In this document: piece by piece, positions 1 to 6,471 of the stretch
Layout: each line of letters starts with the position of its first letter
Numbering within the stretch: the stretch's first letter is position 1
Origin: Erysipelotrichia bacterium
GTDB taxonomy: Bacteria > Bacillota_I > Bacilli_A > Erysipelotrichales > Erysipelotrichaceae
Assembly (NCBI GenBank): GCA_009929095.1
Contig: SABF01000055.1
Coordinates: 1-8,391, forward strand
Direction of reading: 5' to 3'
Length of the DNA: 8,391 bases
The notes under the pieces: model-generated
The model's database searches: none
Told to the model about the DNA's origin: nothing
What the model saw: only the letters and a program-made list of their open reading frames with translations
Translations under genes and position numbers: made by a program

Positions 1-278
1 AGGATGCAGTCAGCTCAGCAAGAGATCGCAGCCTGGATATCCTGAAACTGTTTTTTTCGATGCTTGCCGGGTTCTACAGGGATGCGGTGCTCAATGACGA
101 TTCGGGGCCGGCATGGTATCATAAAGAAGTTCTTAATGAACAGAAACATAGCAGTCATCTCGGTGAGAAGATCCGAATTGCCGTTGAGGCAGGGGATCGA
201 TGCAACCGTTATAACGACCTGAATCTGGTACTGGATCAGGCAGTATATCGAATGGAGAAAATAAACACGCATGAGTGA
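1..278 (+). CDS. holB: C-terminal end of DNA polymerase III subunit delta' (partial, 5' end outside window)
   Basis: The open frame runs in from the left edge (codons in phase with base 3) and stops with TGA at 276-278, giving the last ~91 residues. The piece has the helical C-terminal collar-domain character of clamp-loader delta' subunits: a stretch DILKLFFSMLAGFYRDAVL, then a late RCNRYNDLNLVLDQAVYRM segment, which resembles the usual 'L..N.N..LvLe.L' ending. Delta' is part of the clamp loader that places the beta sliding clamp on DNA. The ATPase-like N-terminal domains lie outside the window. Strong support comes from context, because holB directly precedes ricT (yaaT) in most Firmicutes. 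Its last 8 bases overlap the proposed ricT start, which suggests coupled translation. The call rests on a C-terminal fragment plus synteny, so the family is likely but not proven from this window. Confidence 0.8.
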   Translation, partial: DAVSSARDRSLDILKLFFSMLAGFYRDAVLNDDSGPAWYHKEVLNEQKHSSHLGEKIRIAVEAGDRCNRYNDLNLVLDQAVYRMEKINTHE

Positions 279-1560
279 TTATCAGAGAAGAGAAGAAGAG
301 GAAGAAATGGAAGACACTGTCTATCCATATATGGTATCTGTTCGTTTTCGCAATGCCAGCAGGGCTTACAGTTTTGGAACAGATGACAGCAGCCTGAAGA
401 GCGGCGATCAGGTAGTAGTGGAAACAGCACAGGGAATGGAGCTTGGAGAATGTGAAGCAGAACCTGTCAGCACTGAGAAGTTTCATGTGCCCGGACCGCT
501 GAAGCCGATTCTGCGTCTGGCCGATGAGCAGGACAAGGCAGCTTACGAAGAAAACTTTGGTCTGGCAGATGAGGCGTATAAACGCTGTGCTGCAATGATC
601 AGGGAAATGGATCTGAAGATGCGTCTGTTAAGTGCTGAATATACATTGGATCGATCTAAGATTCTGTTTGTATATCTATCTGATCAAAGAGTTGATTTTC
701 GCGAACTTCTGAAGAAACTTGGCTCACAGCTGCACTGTCGGATTGAACTGCGCCAGATCGGGGAACGCGATAAGGCAAAGGTTACCGGCGGCATTGGCAT
801 GTGCGGCATGGAATGCTGCTGCAGCCGTTTCAAGAGTCACTTTGATGTAATTTCCATCGGCATGGCAAAGACCCAGCTTCTGGCGCTGAATGTAGAGAAA
901 CTTTCCGGCCAGTGCGGCAAACTTATGTGCTGCCTGAAGTACGAGAATGAAGACTACAAGAAACTGACGGAAGGACTTCCGAAGATGGGTGCTCATGTGG
1001 AGTATGACGGTGCCATGTACCGTGTCACTTCCATGAATGTCATGAACAATGAAGCGCGCATTGAGAATTCTGAAACAGTACAGACCATTACGATTGAAGA
1101 TCTGCGTGATAAGTGCGTAGTGCGCAAAGGCGTTGCCATGGTAAAGCATGCACCAAGCCGCGGAAGCAAGCGTACTGTAATCAATAACGTAAACCAGGAA
1201 CCGAAAAAAGTTGAAGACAAGCTGCACGAAACACTGCATAAGCAGATGGAAATGCAGAAGAGGGATGATTCAGTCAACCCGGTATCTTATGCAGGAAGAG
1301 CGGCATTTGCAGCTCAGCAGGCAGCGAACGGAACTGCAGTGAATGCGGAATCAGAATCAAAGGATGGTCAGTCTGATACACAGGACAAAAACCGCAGTCA
1401 TGGCAAAAACAAAAATCGCAGCCGCAATCAGAATCGCGGTCAGCAGCGCAGCCGAAGCAATCGTCGTGATCAGAAGAAGCCGATGTCCAATTCGGGCAGT
1501 TCCAATATGACGGTCAGAAGCTTCAAATCTAATAAGAACAGTGATCCACAGGGAAAGTGA
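271..1560 (+). CDS. ricT: PSP1-domain protein RicT (YaaT), Ric complex subunit, with long basic C-terminal tail
   Basis: RicT (YaaT) of Bacillus forms, with RicA and RicF, an Fe-S cluster complex that works with RNase Y in mRNA maturation and affects sporulation, competence and biofilm phosphorelays (family knowledge). Here the PSP1 region carries the hallmark ELRQIGERDKAK, then GGIGMCGMECCC (Cys178, 182, 183, 184) and LSGQCGKLMCCLKYENED (Cys215, 220, 221). These are the expected cluster ligands, with one extra cysteine in the first group. The conserved core ends near residue 290. About 140 further residues follow, turning into an Arg/Asn/Lys/Gln/Ser-rich segment at ~371-405. Total length is 429 against about 275 in B. 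subtilis. The ATG at 271 overlaps holB by 8 nt and has GGAG 13 nt upstream, which is a long spacing. ATG 307, with GAGG 5 nt upstream, would give 417 residues and start closer to the family N-terminus, so the start is uncertain. The usual downstream neighbour yabA is absent. Confidence 0.93.
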   Translation: MSDYQRREEEEEMEDTVYPYMVSVRFRNASRAYSFGTDDSSLKSGDQVVVETAQGMELGECEAEPVSTEKFHVPGPLKPILRLADEQDKAAYEENFGLADEAYKRCAAMIREMDLKMRLLSAEYTLDRSKILFVYLSDQRVDFRELLKKLGSQLHCRIELRQIGERDKAKVTGGIGMCGMECCCSRFKSHFDVISIGMAKTQLLALNVEKLSGQCGKLMCCLKYENEDYKKLTEGLPKMGAHVEYDGAMYRVTSMNVMNNEARIENSETVQTITIEDLRDKCVVRKGVAMVKHAPSRGSKRTVINNVNQEPKKVEDKLHETLHKQMEMQKRDDSVNPVSYAGRAAFAAQQAANGTAVNAESESKDGQSDTQDKNRSHGKNKNRSRNQNRGQQRSRSNRRDQKKPMSNSGSSNMTVRSFKSNKNSDPQGK

Positions 1561-1566
1561 TCCAAC

Positions 1567-2424
1567 GTGAATCGACAGAAGAGTTTTGAAAATGAAAAGC
1601 CGACACTTTTCCTGGTGCCGACACCAATTGGCAATCTCAGCGAGATGAACCCAAGAGCAGTGGATGTACTGAAGCATGTTGATGTGATCGCATGCGAGGA
1701 CACCCGAACTTCGGGTCAGCTTCTGAGCCATTTTGGCATACATGCACGGCTGATTGCCTATCAGAACTTCAATGAGGACTCTTCGGCACAGGGAATTCTG
1801 AATCTGCTGTCTCAGGGAAAGAACCTGGCGCTGATCAGCGATGCCGGATATCCGCTGATTAATGATCCGGGTCAGAGAGTCGTATCTCTTGCGGTGGAAA
1901 AAGGGTTCAATGTTGTACCGCTTTCCGGCTGCAATGCCATGCTGAATGCGCTGGTTGCCTCAGGCCTGACTGCTCAGCCGTTTATCTTTATTGGATTTTT
2001 GCCGCAGTCATCGTCAGATCGCAGAAGAAAACTGAAGGAGTATCAGTTCTATCCGATGACTCTGGTATTCTATGAAGCACCGCACCGTATTGATAAAATG
2101 CTGAAAACCTGTCTTGAAGTACTGGGTGATCGAAAGTGCTGTCTTGCCAGGGAACTGACCAAGGTTCATGAAGAGTTTCTCCGGGGAACAATCAGTGAAA
2201 TTCTTGCGGCGGCAGATGAGCTCAAGGGTGAGATGGTGGTGATTGTAGATGGCAATCACGAGGATCCGAAGAAGGATATTGACTGCGGCATTCTGATGGA
2301 CATGGTAAAGAAGTCTGTATCAGAAGGAATGTCCACTTCAGATGCAATCAGGGAAGTTTCAGAACTTACCGGAATATCCAAGAACAAGATTTACAAACTT
2401 GTGCACGACTGTGAGAAATGCTGA
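1567..2424 (+). CDS. rsmI: 16S rRNA 2'-O-ribose methyltransferase RsmI (C1402)
   Basis: RsmI uses S-adenosylmethionine to methylate the 2'-OH of C1402 in 16S rRNA, fine-tuning the decoding centre. The 285-residue length and the tetrapyrrole-methylase fold motifs fit: FLVPTPIGNL at residues ~15-24, ACEDTRTSGQLLSHFGI, SDAGYPLINDPG at 91-102, a VASGL stretch, FIFIGFLP, YEAPHRI, LARELTKVHEE and KGEMVVIVDG. A C-terminal SKNKIYKLVHD resembles the family's small terminal helix pair. The start is GTG 1567, because no ATG precedes the first motif. GTGATCC at 1557-1563 can pair with the 3' end of 16S rRNA, though it lies close to the start. Several normally conserved positions differ: TSG instead of HTG after EDTR, Tyr instead of Thr in SDAGTP, and SGCNA instead of PGPxA. 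It lies 6 nt after ricT, probably in the same transcript. Confidence 0.95.
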   Translation: MNRQKSFENEKPTLFLVPTPIGNLSEMNPRAVDVLKHVDVIACEDTRTSGQLLSHFGIHARLIAYQNFNEDSSAQGILNLLSQGKNLALISDAGYPLINDPGQRVVSLAVEKGFNVVPLSGCNAMLNALVASGLTAQPFIFIGFLPQSSSDRRRKLKEYQFYPMTLVFYEAPHRIDKMLKTCLEVLGDRKCCLARELTKVHEEFLRGTISEILAAADELKGEMVVIVDGNHEDPKKDIDCGILMDMVKKSVSEGMSTSDAIREVSELTGISKNKIYKLVHDCEKC

Positions 2425-2437
2425 GAGGTGATTGAGG

Positions 2438-3163
2438 ATGATTGTTCTGCTGTCACCAGGAATCACAACCACACTGGTATATATACTGGCTGCGATACTT
2501 CCGGCAGTGTTACTGATGCGCTGCATCTATAACCAGGATAAATATGAAAAAGAACCGCCAGCTCTGCTGTGGAAGCTGATTCTGGGCGGGGTGCTGGCAG
2601 CACTTGCGGCAATTGTGCTGGAGTATTTGATGCTCGACTTTGTCATGCCGATGTTCACATACAGAGATGCGATCAGCTATTCTATCTATGAAGCAATTAT
2701 GGTTGGTGCTGTCGAAGAGGGATGTAAGTTCTACTTTTTGAAACGCTATACCTGGAATAATCCAAATTTCAATTACCGTTATGATGGTGTGGTATATGCG
2801 GTGTTCTGCTCATTGGGATTTGCCGCATTTGAGAATATACAGTATGTATTCAGCTATGGCCTCTCTGTTGCCTTCAGCAGAGCCCTGCTGGCAATCCCTG
2901 CTCATATGGGATTTGCGGTATTCATGGGTGCATTTTATGGAAGAGCCAAAGTATGTGAAGTGCAGCGAAACGATCGCAGCAGAACTTCCAATCTGTTTCT
3001 TGGCTATCTTTCTGCAGTGTGCCTCCATGCGTTTTATGACGCAACTGCTATGGTGGGAACCTCTGCAGCTGCAGTGATGTTTATTGTATTTGTCATTCTG
3101 ATGTATATTATTGTCTTCCGCAAGGTGAAGCATGAATCTCAGAGTGACCGGCAGATCTATTGA
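2438..3163 (+). CDS. prsW: PrsW-family intramembrane metalloprotease (CPBP/PrsW clan)
   Basis: The predicted product is a 241-residue polytopic membrane protein with roughly seven hydrophobic segments. The family motifs appear in order: VEEGCKFYFLKRY (Glu93, Glu94, Lys97), DGVVYAVFCSLGFAAFENIQYVF (Glu132, Asn133), AHMGFAVFMGAFYG (His156) and LHAFYDA (His197). These Glu and His residues are the presumed metal and catalytic positions of PrsW enzymes. In Bacillus, PrsW makes the first cut in the anti-sigma factor RsiW during envelope stress. No sigma or anti-sigma gene is present here, so the substrate is unknown. An in-frame TTG at 2432 lies inside the Shine-Dalgarno stretch GAGGTGAT (2425-2432), so ATG 2438, 5 nt after it, is the better start. 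It sits 13 nt after rsmI and is followed 13 nt later by an unknown membrane protein gene. The family is secure from its motifs; a role identical to Bacillus PrsW is not shown. Confidence 0.88.
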   Translation: MIVLLSPGITTTLVYILAAILPAVLLMRCIYNQDKYEKEPPALLWKLILGGVLAALAAIVLEYLMLDFVMPMFTYRDAISYSIYEAIMVGAVEEGCKFYFLKRYTWNNPNFNYRYDGVVYAVFCSLGFAAFENIQYVFSYGLSVAFSRALLAIPAHMGFAVFMGAFYGRAKVCEVQRNDRSRTSNLFLGYLSAVCLHAFYDATAMVGTSAAAVMFIVFVILMYIIVFRKVKHESQSDRQIY

Positions 3164-3176
3164 GGAACGATAAGAA

Positions 3177-3734
3177 ATGACAAAGACCTACATTCGAGCA
3201 TTCATATCTATGCGCTACATGGCAGTGCTTCCGCTTTCGGCAATCCCGGCGGCAGTGTGCGCAATCATTTACTATAAGACAAGACTGCCCATGGTAAAGA
3301 CGATCGGCATTGTACTATTTACAGTCCTTGCGGCAGTGATGATCTGCTATTATGGCGAAAAGATGACAATCAGCCGAAGACTGAACCGATTCAAACATGC
3401 CGATGAGTATGATCAGGCAGTCATTATCGGAACTTCATTCCTTCTTGCAGGCCGGACTCTTGTCTATGAAAAAGGAAGGCTGAAGGAGATCAGTTTCGGA
3501 AATATGAAAATGATTTCTGCCGTTCCATCAGCTAAGAATCGGATGACTCTGACGTATTCGACCGGCAGTATCACAGCTTCAGTCACTGCCTCTTCTTTAT
3601 CTCAGGCACAGCGCATCGCTGCATTGATACTCAAGGCTAATCCGAATATTCAATTGGAAGGCATTGAGGCAGACGGAGACGGAATGCTGGAACGTGTCGA
3701 GACCGGACAGACCCAGGTCCCATTCGAATACTGA
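3177..3734 (+). CDS. Uncharacterised protein with two N-terminal membrane helices and a possible PH-like cytoplasmic domain
   Basis: I do not recognise this 185-residue protein by name. Residues ~13-33 (rich in Ala, Val, Ile, Pro) and ~40-59 form two hydrophobic segments separated by a short KTRLPMVK turn, followed by a basic ISRRLNRFKH stretch that suggests the rest faces the cytoplasm. Residues ~75-155 look like alternating beta-strands with a terminal helix: a TLVYEKGRLKEISFGNMKMI segment, then a Thr/Ser-rich strand pair, then SQAQRIAALILKANP. That pattern resembles small bacterial PH-like/YcxB-type domains, but this is an impression of fold, not a motif match. The tail is acidic. The start ATG 3177 has GAGG at 3162-3165, overlapping the prsW stop. 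The 13-nt gap makes co-transcription with prsW likely. A stem-loop follows the stop, so it is probably the last gene of its transcript. Confidence 0.75.
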   Translation: MTKTYIRAFISMRYMAVLPLSAIPAAVCAIIYYKTRLPMVKTIGIVLFTVLAAVMICYYGEKMTISRRLNRFKHADEYDQAVIIGTSFLLAGRTLVYEKGRLKEISFGNMKMISAVPSAKNRMTLTYSTGSITASVTASSLSQAQRIAALILKANPNIQLEGIEADGDGMLERVETGQTQVPFEY

Positions 3735-3742
3735 GAACAGAC

Positions 3743-3773
3743 AAGGATGCTCTGCAGCGCACAGCATCCTTTT
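3743..3773 (+). terminator. Probable intrinsic terminator after the prsW-linked gene
   Basis: A perfect 9-bp inverted repeat, AAGGATGCT (3743-3751) and AGCATCCTT (3763-3771), encloses an 11-nt loop. Inside the loop, TGC and GCA can add three more pairs after a C-C mismatch. The run of T is short (TTTT at 3770-3773, partly inside the stem), so termination may be partial. It begins 9 nt after the stop of the upstream gene and just before a promoter-like site for mnmE, which is a sensible place for a transcript end. Confidence 0.7.
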
Positions 3774-3802
3774 CATAGTCGAATAAACAGCCGTGCTACA
3801 AT
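3772..3802 (+). promoter_or_regulatory. Putative extended -10 promoter for the mnmE operon
   Basis: TGCTACAAT at 3794-3802 matches an extended -10 element (TG, one base, then TACAAT, one mismatch from TATAAT). No good -35 is found at 17-18 nt. The nearest candidate is TTCATA (3772-3777) with a 19-nt spacer, next to the terminator's T run. It sits about 35 nt before the mnmE start, in the only gap of useful size in the first 8 kb. Confidence 0.6.
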
Positions 3803-3837
3803 GAATCAGAGGATAGAAGCGGAAGGAGATGACATTG

Positions 3838-5163
3838 ATGTTCAGTGATACGATTGCAGCGATTGCGACAGCCGCAGGAACCGGAGCTGTTTCCATAATA
3901 CGCCTCAGTGGACCGGATGCTCTGAAGGACGTCAGTCAGATCTTCTCCAAGGATCTTACGGAGGCGGCCGGATACTCAATTCATCATGGAACGATCAGCG
4001 AGAATGATACTTTGATTGATGAAGTGCTGGTCAGTGTATTTCGAGCTCCGGCATCCTACACCGGTGAAGATATTGCTGAAATCAGCTGCCATGGCGGAGT
4101 GTATATCACAAGAAGAATTCTGAGTCTGGTACTCGGTACCGGCGCAAGACCTGCTCGCAGGGGCGAATTCACAGAACGGGCATTTCTGAATGGCAAAATG
4201 GATTTGGCACAGGCAGAAGGAGTTAATGATCTGATACTCGCAAGAGATGCTGTCAATGCGGAAAGTGCTGTACATTCGCTGAAAGGAAGCGTGCGAAGGC
4301 TGCTGGAGCCGCTGCAGGAATCTCTTGTGCAGATCATATCCAACATCGAAGTGAATATAGATTATCCAGAATATGATGATGTAAAGAAACTGACAGATGA
4401 AGAAATTCTGCCCCAAAGTGAAAGCTGGCTGAAACAGATTGATGCGCTGATAGAACAGGCAAAGCAGGCAGTGCTGATTCGATCGGGAATTGATACGGTG
4501 ATCCTGGGCCGGCCGAATGTGGGAAAGAGTTCACTGCTGAATGCACTTCTGGAAGAGGACAAGGCAATTGTCACTGACATTCCAGGAACCACAAGAGATT
4601 TAGTAGAAGGATCGGTACGGCTTGGCAATGTGACACTGAATCTGATTGATACAGCGGGGATCCGCAATGCCAGCGACAGGATTGAACAGATCGGAATTGA
4701 AAAATCTCTTGCGGCATTGAAGAAAGCACAGCTGGCAATTGTTGTACTTGACAGTTCTGCCGGAATTACAGCTGAGGATCAGCATCTCCTGGAATTGACA
4801 AAGGATAAGGAACGCATTGTGGTCTATAACAAGAAAGATCGCAAAGAGATCCCGGGAACTTTGGCAGTTTCGGCAATCCGGTCGGATATCACGGCACTTG
4901 TTCAGGCGATTGAATCGAAGTATCAGCAGGAAATCAGAACGGCTCAGGATGATACGCTGAATAATGAACGTCAGATCGGCCTGGCAATTTCAGCACGCAC
5001 TTCCATGGCTTCGGCAGTGCAGGCACTGAAACAGGAAACACCGCTTGATCTGGTGACGATTGATCTGACGGATGCATACAATTCATTGAAGGAAATTACT
5101 GGTGAATCCACCAGAGATGGACTGCTGGATGAAATCTTCAGCCGGTTCTGCTTAGGTAAATAA
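3838..5163 (+). CDS. mnmE: tRNA U34 modification GTPase MnmE (TrmE)
   Basis: MnmE, with MnmG, installs the aminomethyl or carboxymethylaminomethyl group on C5 of wobble uridine in certain tRNAs, using a formyl-folate-derived carbon, GTP and potassium. The 441 residues fit the family (~450). The N-terminal tetrahydrofolate-binding domain opens with FSDTIAAIATAAGTGAVSII and continues through SYTGEDIAEISCHGG and RGEFTERAFLNGKMDLAQAEG. The G domain has GRPNVGKSS (224-232), TDIPGTTRD (246-254), DTAG (271-274) and NKKD (331-334). The C-terminus is the diagnostic FCLGK, containing the catalytic cysteine. An upstream in-frame ATG at 3829 directly abuts AGGAG (3824-3828) and cannot be served by it. 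ATG 3838 is 9 nt from that site and gives the family N-terminus. The gene appears to head a new transcript, with tatD starting 1 nt after its stop. mnmG is not in the window. Confidence 0.97.
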   Translation: MFSDTIAAIATAAGTGAVSIIRLSGPDALKDVSQIFSKDLTEAAGYSIHHGTISENDTLIDEVLVSVFRAPASYTGEDIAEISCHGGVYITRRILSLVLGTGARPARRGEFTERAFLNGKMDLAQAEGVNDLILARDAVNAESAVHSLKGSVRRLLEPLQESLVQIISNIEVNIDYPEYDDVKKLTDEEILPQSESWLKQIDALIEQAKQAVLIRSGIDTVILGRPNVGKSSLLNALLEEDKAIVTDIPGTTRDLVEGSVRLGNVTLNLIDTAGIRNASDRIEQIGIEKSLAALKKAQLAIVVLDSSAGITAEDQHLLELTKDKERIVVYNKKDRKEIPGTLAVSAIRSDITALVQAIESKYQQEIRTAQDDTLNNERQIGLAISARTSMASAVQALKQETPLDLVTIDLTDAYNSLKEITGESTRDGLLDEIFSRFCLGK

Positions 5164-5164
5164 A

Positions 5165-5932
5165 ATGACAGGATATATTGATTCCCACGCACATCTTTTC
5201 TCAGAAGAATTCCAGGATGATTTTGATGCGGTCATTCAGCGGGCAAAAAACAGTGATGTGAATCGCATTATGATCATGTGCACCCGAATGGACGAAGCAA
5301 GGCGTGCCATGGCATTTGCTGCTGAAGATCCAAAGCGTTATCAGGTAGCAGTCGGCATCTTTCCGGATGATGTGGATCATGCCGAAGAATGGTATCCGGA
5401 ATTTGAAGAACTGATTCAGAATCCCGGCATTGCGGCAGTCGGTGAAATCGGCCTGGACTATCACTGGGTGCAGGATAAGAAGAAGGAGCAGCAGGAACTG
5501 TTTGCCCGCCAGATTGAATCTGCTAAGAAAGTGCATAAACCGATTCTGGTCCATGCAAGAGATGCGATGCAGGACTGTTTTGATATCATGAAGCAGCATC
5601 AGGCAAAAGGGCTCATGCATTGCTACAGCGGAAGTGCAGAGATGGCGGCTGAGTTTACTAAAATGCATATCTATATCTCCCTTGGCGGAGTGATTACTTT
5701 TAAGAACGCAAGACGTGCCAGAGAGGTATGCGCGGCAATTGATTCGTCCTTTCTGCTGAGTGAAACCGACTGCCCGTATATGGCACCGGAACCGTTTCGA
5801 GGAACTAAAAATGAACCATGCAGGATTCCGCTGATTGTCGCAAAGATGGCAGAAATCCGCGGCATTCCGGAAGAGGATATGAAGCAGATGATCTATGAGA
5901 ATTATGATCGTTTTCTGAAGGAGCCGGCATGA
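5165..5932 (+). CDS. tatD: TatD-family metal-dependent hydrolase/DNase
   Basis: TatD enzymes are TIM-barrel metal-dependent hydrolases of the amidohydrolase superfamily, reported as 3'-5' exonucleases acting on DNA (and RNA) and linked to repair of oxidative damage. The 255 residues match the family length. Visible metal-site motifs are DSHAHLF (His8, His10), GEIGLDYHW (Glu94), VHARDA (His130), HCYSGS (His152) and SETDCPYMAPEP (Asp202), followed by GTKNEP. All metal ligands are in place, so it should be active. The ATG at 5165 has AGGT at 5154-5157, inside the end of mnmE. It is 1 nt after mnmE and overlaps rnmV by ATGA. In Bacillus (where it is yabD) it sits just after the methionyl-tRNA synthetase gene and before rnmV. 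Here the synthetase gene is replaced by mnmE, while the downstream order is kept. The physiological substrate cannot be read from sequence. Confidence 0.94.
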   Translation: MTGYIDSHAHLFSEEFQDDFDAVIQRAKNSDVNRIMIMCTRMDEARRAMAFAAEDPKRYQVAVGIFPDDVDHAEEWYPEFEELIQNPGIAAVGEIGLDYHWVQDKKKEQQELFARQIESAKKVHKPILVHARDAMQDCFDIMKQHQAKGLMHCYSGSAEMAAEFTKMHIYISLGGVITFKNARRAREVCAAIDSSFLLSETDCPYMAPEPFRGTKNEPCRIPLIVAKMAEIRGIPEEDMKQMIYENYDRFLKEPA

Positions 5933-6471
5933 AGAAGCGTATCAAAGAAGTGCTGGTTGTCGAAGGTCATCACGACAGCGAACGACTGCGCCGTTTTTAT
6001 GACTGTGACACGATTGAAACTGGCGGGCTGGCACTGACCAAAGACACACTGCAGCTGATTGCGGATACTCAGAAACGGCGCGGAGTTATTGTATTTACTG
6101 ATCCTGATTCTCCGGGAAACAGAATTCGCAAGGAGATCAACGATGCGGTGCCAGGCTGCAGGAACGCTTTTGTGGACAAGGCGGATGCCCGTACGTCAAA
6201 GAAGGTTGGGATTGAACATGCATGCAGAGAGATTCTGGATGCGGCACTGGCCAATTTGATTACGATGGAAGAAGTACCGTCAGGCACATTGACGATGAAA
6301 GATCTTTACGAACTCGGACTTGCCGGGCGTACGGATAGTGCAGTGAAGAGAGAGGTTCTTGGCCGACGGCTTCATCTTGGGGCGGGAACTGCCAAGACAA
6401 TGTGCCATCGTCTCAACTGTCTTGGCATGAACAGACAGCAGCTGATAGAGGAGCTTGAGAATGAGCAGTAA
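5929..6471 (+). CDS. rnmV: Ribonuclease M5 (5S rRNA maturation), Toprim domain
   Basis: RNase M5 makes the final cuts on both sides of precursor 5S rRNA in low-GC Gram-positives, with ribosomal protein L18 as helper. The 180 residues match the family. The Toprim catalytic core is visible: VVEGHHD (Glu12), then CDTIETGGLAL, RGVIVFTDPDSPG (Asp58, Asp60) and RKEINDAVPGC. GIEHA and the C-terminal TMKDLYELGLAG region also fit. Compared with the usual EGrDD/EGKxD and ETNGSA motifs it has HHD and ETGGLA, but the acidic catalytic residues remain. The start overlaps the tatD stop (ATGA, 5929-5932), and the 3' end overlaps rsmA by 11 nt, the same rnmV-rsmA pairing as in Bacillus. Small single-domain Toprim proteins also include primase-like relatives, but context and the TDPDSPG motif favour M5. 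Confidence 0.94.
   Translation: MKKRIKEVLVVEGHHDSERLRRFYDCDTIETGGLALTKDTLQLIADTQKRRGVIVFTDPDSPGNRIRKEINDAVPGCRNAFVDKADARTSKKVGIEHACREILDAALANLITMEEVPSGTLTMKDLYELGLAGRTDSAVKREVLGRRLHLGAGTAKTMCHRLNCLGMNRQQLIEELENEQ

Noticed and set aside
724..1239. Long open frame on the minus strand (171 codons) opposite ricT
   Set aside because: It is fully antisense to a well-supported gene, has no recognisable motif and no convincing ribosome-binding site; it reads as a shadow of ricT codon bias.
1381..1480. DNA tandem repeat or CRISPR-like array in the ricT 3' region
   Set aside because: The similarity comes from recurring Arg/Asn/Ser/Gln codons in one open frame. There are no regular repeat units or spacers.
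2432..2437. TTG start for the PrsW protein
   Set aside because: The TTG overlaps the Shine-Dalgarno stretch GAGGTGAT itself; ATG 2438 is correctly spaced.
2781..3077. Second + strand frame inside prsW (98 codons)
   Set aside because: It lies within the prsW frame, which has all the family motifs. The alternative product is Trp/Met/Cys-rich with no ribosome-binding site.
3829..3837. Upstream ATG start for MnmE
   Set aside because: It directly abuts the AGGAG site with no spacing, and the extra residues precede the family's usual N-terminus; ATG 3838 fits both.
3976..4416. Minus-strand open frame (146 codons) opposite mnmE
   Set aside because: mnmE is certain on the + strand here. The antisense product is Cys/Phe/Ile-rich without domain features.
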